DNA of 26,624 nucleotides from Pseudomonadota bacterium (GTDB lineage: Bacteria; Pseudomonadota; Gammaproteobacteria; Burkholderiales; Gallionellaceae), in contig JAJXTL010000025.1 in the NCBI GenBank assembly GCA_021783855.1, forward strand, positions 1-26,624. Direction: 5' to 3'. Below are positions 22,205-26,624 of this stretch, one piece after another. Below the pieces are notes generated by a model. The model ran no database searches, was not told where the DNA came from, and worked only from the letters and a program-made list of their open reading frames with translations. Position 1 is the first letter of the stretch; each line of letters begins with the position of its first letter. The translations under genes and the position numbers were made by a program.

Positions 22205-24368
22205 AACTTTCCTTATCGAACGGCATGCGGCGCAGACGTTTTCCGGTAAGCGCAAACAGCGCGTTGGCAACCGCCGGTGCAATTGGCGGTGTGCCCGGTT
22301 CGCCGATACCGGTGGGCGAATGATCGTTTTGCACGATATGGACTTCGACTTGTGGCATTTCAGAAAAGCGCAGCGGCATGTAGTCGTGAAAATTTGATTG
22401 CATTACGCGGCCTTTTTGTAGCGTGATTTCCCCATGCAAGGCGGCAGAGAGCCCGAAAACAATGGCGCTTTCGATCTGCTGCGCTACGCCGTCAGGGTTA
22501 ACTACCATGCCGCAATCTACCGCAGCAATTACGCGATGCACTCGAATTTTGCTATTTGCCAGCGAAACTTCGGCAATTTCGGTCACGTAACTTCCAAAAG
22601 ACTGGTGCACCGCCACACCGTAGGCATGATTTTCCGGTAATTTGACTTTACCCCAGCCGGCCTTTTTTGCGGCCAGTTGCAATACGCTTCGGTAACGGGA
22701 GTCGGCAGGCAAGTTCTCCAGCCGGTAGGCAATGGGATCGCGGCCTGCGAGATGAGCCAGTTCGTCTATCATGGTTTCGACCACGAAAGCCGTATGCGAG
22801 TGGCCGACCGAGCGCCACCACTGGACAGGTACGGGTTTTTTCGGGCTGTGCAATTCGACTTGCAGGTTGGGAATCAGGTAGGGCAATGTCGCTGCGCCCT
22901 CCACCGAGGTGGCGTCGATACCGTTATGGGTCATGAATCCTTCGAAAGGCGTATCGGCAACGATGGACTGACCGACGATGGTATGCTTCCAGGCCAGCGG
23001 TTTGCCGTCTTTTGCAATACCGGCTTCGATAGCATCGCTCCACATCGGCCGGTAGTAGCCGCCGTGCATGTCATCCTCGCGAGTCCAGACCACTTTGACC
23101 GGTTTGCCGACTGCCATGGCGACCTGCACCGCCTCGATGACGAAGTCGGATTTTGGATTGGCGCGCCTGCCAAATCCGCCGCCCAGAAATGTCGTATGAA
23201 TTTGCACCTGTTCAGGTTTGAGTCCGGCCGTTTTCGCGGCCATGTTGCGATCCATAGTCTGCGCCTGAGTGCCGGTCCAGATGGTGCAGTGATCGGATGC
23301 CAAGTCCACCACCACGTTGAGCGGCTCCATCGCGGCGTGCGCAAGATACGGCACTTCATATTCGGCAGTCACTAATCTGTGTGCGGTTTTGAAACCTTGT
23401 TCGGTATCTCCGTCACGGCGCGCCACGGCGCCCGGGGTTTTCGCCAGATCAAGATATTGAGCGCGCATCCCGGGGGTGGAAAGCTCGGCACCGGCCCCTT
23501 CATCCCATTCGATGTTCAGCAGATCGCGCGCGGTCTTGGCAGGCCAGAAACCGGATGCTGCCACCGCAATGCCGCTGGGTACCTGATAGATACCCTGAAC
23601 GCCGGGCAGTTTGCGCGCCTCGGTGGCGTCATAGCGGCGCACTTTGCCGCCGAATACCGGACTGCGCGCGATCAGCACCGTCAGCATGCCGGGCAGATAA
23701 ACGTCGATGCCGAACTGTGCGCTGCCGTTGATCTTTTCCGGCGTATCAAGACGTTTGACGGATTTTCCGATCAGCTTGAAGTCCGTGCGATCCTTGAGTT
23801 CGACGTGATCCGGCAGCGGGAGCCTGGCGGCAGCCTCAGCCAGTTTTCCGTAACTCGACTCTCTGCCGCTTTTGGCATGGATCACCTGACTGTTTTCGGC
23901 ATGACATTCGCTCTCCGGCACGCCCCATTGATTGGCCGCAGCGCGGATCAGTAATATTCTGGCGCTGGCGCCCACTCGCCGCAACTGCTCCCACGACGAG
24001 GGGATGCTGGAACTGCCGCCGGTCATTTGCATGCCGAAACCGGTGTGGTTATAAACGGCGGCGACCGGGGCCGACTCGACGCGGATACGGCTCCAGTCTG
24101 CTTCCAGTTCCTCTGCGATCAGCATCGGCAGCGAGGTATAGACGCCTTGTCCCATCTCGGACTTGTTGACGACGATGGTGATGCTGTCGTCCGTCGCGAT
24201 GCGGATAAAGGCGTTGGGCGGATATACCTGTTCGGGCGGCGCTTCGGCGGCGAAGGCGCGTCCGCCTTTGTTCGGCAGATAGAAGCCGATCACCAGTCCG
24301 CCCATCAAGGCGGAGGCCTCCTTGAGGAACTGACGGCGGGATAAATTTTGTCCTGTGGTGGTTTTCAT
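22197..24368 (-). CDS. iorB: Molybdopterin-binding aldehyde/isoquinoline oxidoreductase, large subunit
   Basis: A 723-residue large subunit of the xanthine-oxidase family, IorB-like. A Tat signal with SRRQFLKE (residues about 10-17) and a hydrophobic stretch ([12 protein letters not shown]) predict export. Molybdenum-site features are [27 protein letters not shown] and the catalytic Glu690 in GIGEPGTPP. The start at 24368 is fixed by AGGAGG 7 nt upstream and by the Tat motif; its ATG overlaps the TGA of the small-subunit gene (ATGA). It pairs with the 2Fe-2S subunit encoded just upstream. No FAD subunit gene is present, so electrons probably leave to a cytochrome or another acceptor. The substrate (an aldehyde or N-heterocycle) cannot be read from sequence, and the symbol is by family resemblance. 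Confidence 0.88.
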   Translation of the reverse strand: MKTTTGQNLSRRQFLKEASALMGGLVIGFYLPNKGGRAFAAEAPPEQVYPPNAFIRIATDDSITIVVNKSEMGQGVYTSLPMLIAEELEADWSRIRVESAPVAAVYNHTGFGMQMTGGSSSIPSSWEQLRRVGASARILLIRAAANQWGVPESECHAENSQVIHAKSGRESSYGKLAEAAARLPLPDHVELKDRTDFKLIGKSVKRLDTPEKINGSAQFGIDVYLPGMLTVLIARSPVFGGKVRRYDATEARKLPGVQGIYQVPSGIAVAASGFWPAKTARDLLNIEWDEGAGAELSTPGMRAQYLDLAKTPGAVARRDGDTEQGFKTAHRLVTAEYEVPYLAHAAMEPLNVVVDLASDHCTIWTGTQAQTMDRNMAAKTAGLKPEQVQIHTTFLGGGFGRRANPKSDFVIEAVQVAMAVGKPVKVVWTREDDMHGGYYRPMWSDAIEAGIAKDGKPLAWKHTIVGQSIVADTPFEGFMTHNGIDATSVEGAATLPYLIPNLQVELHSPKKPVPVQWWRSVGHSHTAFVVETMIDELAHLAGRDPIAYRLENLPADSRYRSVLQLAAKKAGWGKVKLPENHAYGVAVHQSFGSYVTEIAEVSLANSKIRVHRVIAAVDCGMVVNPDGVAQQIESAIVFGLSAALHGEITLQKGRVMQSNFHDYMPLRFSEMPQVEVHIVQNDHSPTGIGEPGTPPIAPAVANALFALTGKRLRRMPFDKESFA

Positions 24369-24826
24369 TTGACGCCTCCTTTTGCAGCTAGCTGAATCGC
24401 TGTGCGGATGCGGTTGTAGGTGCCGCAACGGCACAGGATGCCATCCATCGCGGCAGATATCTGGGATTCGCCGGGATGCGGATGCTCATTCAATAAGGCG
24501 GCTGCCGCCATGATCTGGCCGGACTGGCAGTATCCGCACTGCGGCACATCCACTTCCTGCCAGGCTGATTGCACTGTTTTTCCAAGTGGCGTTTCCGACA
24601 GGCCTTCGATGGTAGTGATTTGCCTGCCGCTTGCCGTGGATACCGGCGTTACGCAAGAACGGACAGCCCTGCCATCCAGATGCACGGTGCAGGCGCCGCA
24701 CTGCGCGATGCCGCAACCGTACTTGGTTCCTGTCAGTTGCAGATGGTCACGCAGCACCCATAACAAGGGCGTGTTGGGGTCGGCATCCACCTGGGTCTGT
24801 GTACCGTTGAGATTGAATGAAATCAT
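24365..24826 (-). CDS. iorA: (2Fe-2S)-binding small subunit of the molybdenum hydroxylase
   Basis: About 153 residues with two 2Fe-2S clusters. The plant-ferredoxin-type cluster uses C38, C43, C46 and C58 ([16 protein letters not shown], then SCV). The helical cluster uses C97, C100, C132 and C134 (QCGYCQSGQ and [10 protein letters not shown]). It carries electrons from the molybdenum site of IorB. It has no Tat signal, so it would be carried out with the large subunit. An ATG at 24832 is also in frame, but the AGGAG then sits only 2 nt away; from 24826 the spacing is 8 nt. xdhC ends 11 bp upstream and iorB overlaps by 4 nt. Confidence 0.92.
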   Translation of the reverse strand: MISFNLNGTQTQVDADPNTPLLWVLRDHLQLTGTKYGCGIAQCGACTVHLDGRAVRSCVTPVSTASGRQITTIEGLSETPLGKTVQSAWQEVDVPQCGYCQSGQIMAAAALLNEHPHPGESQISAAMDGILCRCGTYNRIRTAIQLAAKGGVK

Positions 24827-24837
24827 GAACATATCTC

Positions 24838-25794
24838 CTATTTTAGGGTGCGATGGGTTGCCATCTGGTTTCTGACGCTGATCAGATGGGCGAGGATGGA
24901 CACGGCGATTTCAGGCGGGGTGCGGCTGCCGATGTTCAGGCCCACCGGGCCGTGCAAGCGGGCGATTTCCTGATGACTGAGATCGAACAACGCCAACCGC
25001 TCGCGGCGCTTTGCATTGCTGGCTTCAGAACCCAGCGCGCCGACATAAAATGCGGGTGATTTGAGCGCTTCCAGCAATGCCATGTCATCGAGTTTGGGGT
25101 CATGCGAAAGGGCAATGATGGCGGTGCAGCTGTCGACTTCCAGTGCCAGCACTGTGTCGTCCGGCATCTCGCCGGTCAGAGTCGTATCAGCCACATCCCA
25201 GGTCTGGCGCATCTCCTCGCGCGGATCGCAGACGATGATCTGATAATCCAGCGCTTGCGCCATGCGGGCAAGATAGTCGGAGGTCTGTCCGGCGCCTATG
25301 ATCAGCAAACGCCAGAGCGGGCCGTGCACGGTGGTCAGTGTTTTTCCGTCAAAGGAAAAACAGTCGGTGCGGAGGGCGTCGTCCAGCGTGACCTTCAATG
25401 TGTTGAGGTGCAAGGTGCGTCTGACCAGATGATGTGCCTGTATCCGTTGCAGGATTTGTTCAACCCAGTGCGTGCTTTGTAGCGGTTCAATGACGAGGCG
25501 CATGGCGCCCCCGCATGGCAGGCCAAAATACCGCGCCTCGTCAGCCGTCACGCCATAAGTGAGCACTTCGCAGTGTTCGACCGACAATTGGCCCTGTTGC
25601 GCCCGCCGTATCAGGTCGTCTTCGATGCAGCCCCCCGATACGGAGCCCACAGCCAGCCCGTCGCCGCGCAATACCAGCATGGAACCCTGCGGGCGCGGGC
25701 TGGAGCCGAAGGTTTCAACCACCGTCACCAGCCACAGTGTTTCTGTTTCCCAGCTTTTCAGTGTTCTGAGCACAGTAAGATCAATGCTGTTCAT
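24838..25794 (-). CDS. xdhC: XdhC/CoxI family molybdenum hydroxylase maturation protein
   Basis: A 318-residue maturation factor. The N-terminal XdhC/CoxI domain includes [19 protein letters not shown] and [13 protein letters not shown]; the C-terminal Rossmann-like domain starts [18 protein letters not shown] and ends [20 protein letters not shown]. XdhC proteins bind the molybdenum cofactor, protect its sulfurated form and insert it into xanthine-dehydrogenase-type enzymes. It is first in the xdhC-iorA-iorB-mocA operon, so the chaperone is made before its client. The ATG at 25794 has GGAAC about 8 nt upstream. Its TAG at 24838 lies next to the ribosome site of iorA. Confidence 0.93.
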   Translation of the reverse strand: MNSIDLTVLRTLKSWETETLWLVTVVETFGSSPRPQGSMLVLRGDGLAVGSVSGGCIEDDLIRRAQQGQLSVEHCEVLTYGVTADEARYFGLPCGGAMRLVIEPLQSTHWVEQILQRIQAHHLVRRTLHLNTLKVTLDDALRTDCFSFDGKTLTTVHGPLWRLLIIGAGQTSDYLARMAQALDYQIIVCDPREEMRQTWDVADTTLTGEMPDDTVLALEVDSCTAIIALSHDPKLDDMALLEALKSPAFYVGALGSEASNAKRRERLALFDLSHQEIARLHGPVGLNIGSRTPPEIAVSILAHLISVRNQMATHRTLK

Positions 25795-25817
25795 CGTAGT
25801 GTTCCGGTTATTTCACG

Positions 25818-25846
25818 ATAATTTGGTAATGGCTGTACGAGTTCAA
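25818..25846 (-). promoter_or_regulatory. Sigma-70-like promoter for the xdhC operon
   Basis: On the minus strand TTGAAC (25846-25841) and AATTAT (25823-25818) are 17 bp apart, four of six matches in each hexamer. The expected transcription start is about 15-20 nt before the xdhC ATG. Confidence 0.4.
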
Positions 25847-25957
25847 CAGATCGCGCGGCGCAGGTTGCACCAATCCCCTGCCAAGGTCAATATGCCGAAT
25901 GATCTATGCCTGACAGCGGAAGCGCTAACGGTGAGCAGCACAAACCGGCGAGTGTCG

Positions 25958-26224
25958 TCAGCCAAACTTCAGCTTCATCAGTAGCACTGTGCCTGCCAGT
26001 ATCAGGGTGATGCTGTTTGCGATGATGATGGGCCAGGCGACCAGCAGGATGCCGTAACCCAGCCACAGGGCGACGCCCATCGTAAACATGGCGTACATGC
26101 CCAGCGAGATGTCGGCGGTATGGCGCGTGCGCCACACTTGCCAGGCCTGCGGGAAGAAGGCGGTGGTGGTCAGTGTGGCAGCAAAGCTGCCGATGATGTC
26201 CGCGCTAATCATGATGCTGATCAT
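25958..26224 (-). CDS. SemiSWEET-like PQ-loop transporter
   Basis: An 88-residue protein with three membrane helices, the half-size SWEET (MtN3/saliva) plan: SADIIGSFAATLTTTAFFPQ with the proline-glutamine turn, WRTRHTADISLGMYAMFTMGVALWLGYG, then IIIANSITLILAGTVLLMKL. SemiSWEETs dimerise and move small sugars down their gradient. The ATG at 26224 lies inside the 3' end of the outer-membrane-factor gene and overlaps it by 20 nt; the ATG at 26212 would give 84 residues with a cleaner N-terminus. No clear ribosome site is seen for either, which suggests translational coupling to the upstream gene. Confidence 0.85.
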   Translation of the reverse strand: MISIMISADIIGSFAATLTTTAFFPQAWQVWRTRHTADISLGMYAMFTMGVALWLGYGILLVAWPIIIANSITLILAGTVLLMKLKFG

Positions 26225-26624
26225 CGATGGGCGCCCACAGCAGGTGTGCATCCAGCATCAAGCGGTAGCGCGCTTCGTTGGTTTCCAGTTGGGCGAGATT
26301 TTCCGCGAGCGTGGCCTCTTGTGCGATGCGCCGCGCCGACAGGCTGTCGGACAGACTACTCTCGCCCAAGCGATAAGCCTTGCCTATCAGCTCCGCATTC
26401 TCCCGTATCGCAACCGCCGCTTCATGCGCCTGCAGATAAGTATCATAACTGCGCACGGCATGGTAGTAAGCCGCGTAAATATCGTTCTGCAAACGGTGCT
26501 TCACGAACTCCGCCTGATCTGCCGCGATATTGGCCTGTTGCTCCGCGCCTTGAGCGGTGGCGCTGCGCGCGCCGGATGGGATCGGTACGGTGAGATACAC
26601 GCCGGTGACTATTTCACTGCCGCC
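26205..26624 (-). CDS. TolC-family outer membrane factor, C-terminal part (cut by window edge)
   Basis: The reading frame is open from the right window edge to the TAG at 26205, about 139 residues. It begins GGSEIVTGVYLTVPIPSGAR, typical of a TolC/OprM beta-strand turning into a long helix. Continuous helical heptads follow, with the family pattern AYRLGESSLSDSLSARR (compare Y.LGE..L.DLL.A in OEP proteins) and a terminal helix ending RYRLMLDAHLLW. Such trimers form the outer-membrane duct of type I or RND export systems. The N-terminus and signal peptide lie outside the window. It overlaps the SemiSWEET-like gene by 20 nt. Confidence 0.85.
   Translation of the reverse strand, partial: GGSEIVTGVYLTVPIPSGARSATAQGAEQQANIAADQAEFVKHRLQNDIYAAYYHAVRSYDTYLQAHEAAVAIRENAELIGKAYRLGESSLSDSLSARRIAQEATLAENLAQLETNEARYRLMLDAHLLWAPIDDQHHD

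Noticed and set aside
22677..23375. 232-residue plus-strand open frame opposite iorB
   Set aside because: Shadow of the molybdenum large subunit, which is well supported by motifs and a strong ribosome site.

Overview
The window reads as a chromosomal segment of a betaproteobacterium, most likely in the Nitrosomonadales/Gallionellaceae neighbourhood. This is inferred from gene order and protein style (aroA-cmk, rpsA, ihfB; mepM-type peptidase with anmK; tyrS; rpsU, yqeY, dnaG, rpoD, tRNA), not from a database search. The left two thirds are core housekeeping genes. The right third is accessory.

Layout. 1-126 is the tail of an IS630-type transposase, followed by a MITE-like inverted repeat (about 154-272). 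320-4566 carries a fused aroA-cmk, then rpsA and ihfB, closed by a strong terminator. On the minus strand, an M23 peptidase (mepM-like) and anmK (7168-4757) diverge from tyrS. 8664-13349 is the macromolecular-synthesis cluster rpsU, yqeY, dnaG, rpoD, followed by a tRNA with anticodon CAU (probably Ile2) and its terminator. An EamA permease follows on the minus strand. Then comes a minus-strand unit acpP, fabF, RND permease (19608-14887), preceded by an alpha/beta hydrolase with a cysteine nucleophile and a Methyltransf_32-type methyltransferase. 25794-21599 is a tight minus-strand operon xdhC, iorA, iorB, mocA-like. It encodes a two-subunit molybdenum hydroxylase, its sulfuration/insertion chaperone and its cofactor cytidylyltransferase. 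The right edge holds a SemiSWEET-like gene overlapping the 3' end of a TolC-family outer membrane factor that is cut by the window.

The most unusual observation is palindromic repeat DNA sitting in frame inside protein-coding genes. The AroA half of aroA-cmk carries three separate extra segments: a 24-bp palindrome at 539-562, a segment at about 808-905, and one at about 1540-1681. The second segment shares a 57-nt core (51/57 identical by eye) with an insertion in the RND permease gene (16510-16566, minus strand). In both genes the hairpin lies on the coding strand but is read in different frames, and the two copies differ by a compensatory base-pair change that preserves the hairpin. This resembles the Rickettsia palindromic element phenomenon and suggests a repeat family tolerated as extra surface peptide.

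How the genes work together: the core clusters cover translation, replication priming and sigma-70 transcription. The acpP-fabF-RND unit looks like a dedicated acyl-building and membrane/efflux module. The molybdenum operon encodes its enzyme together with maturation factors.
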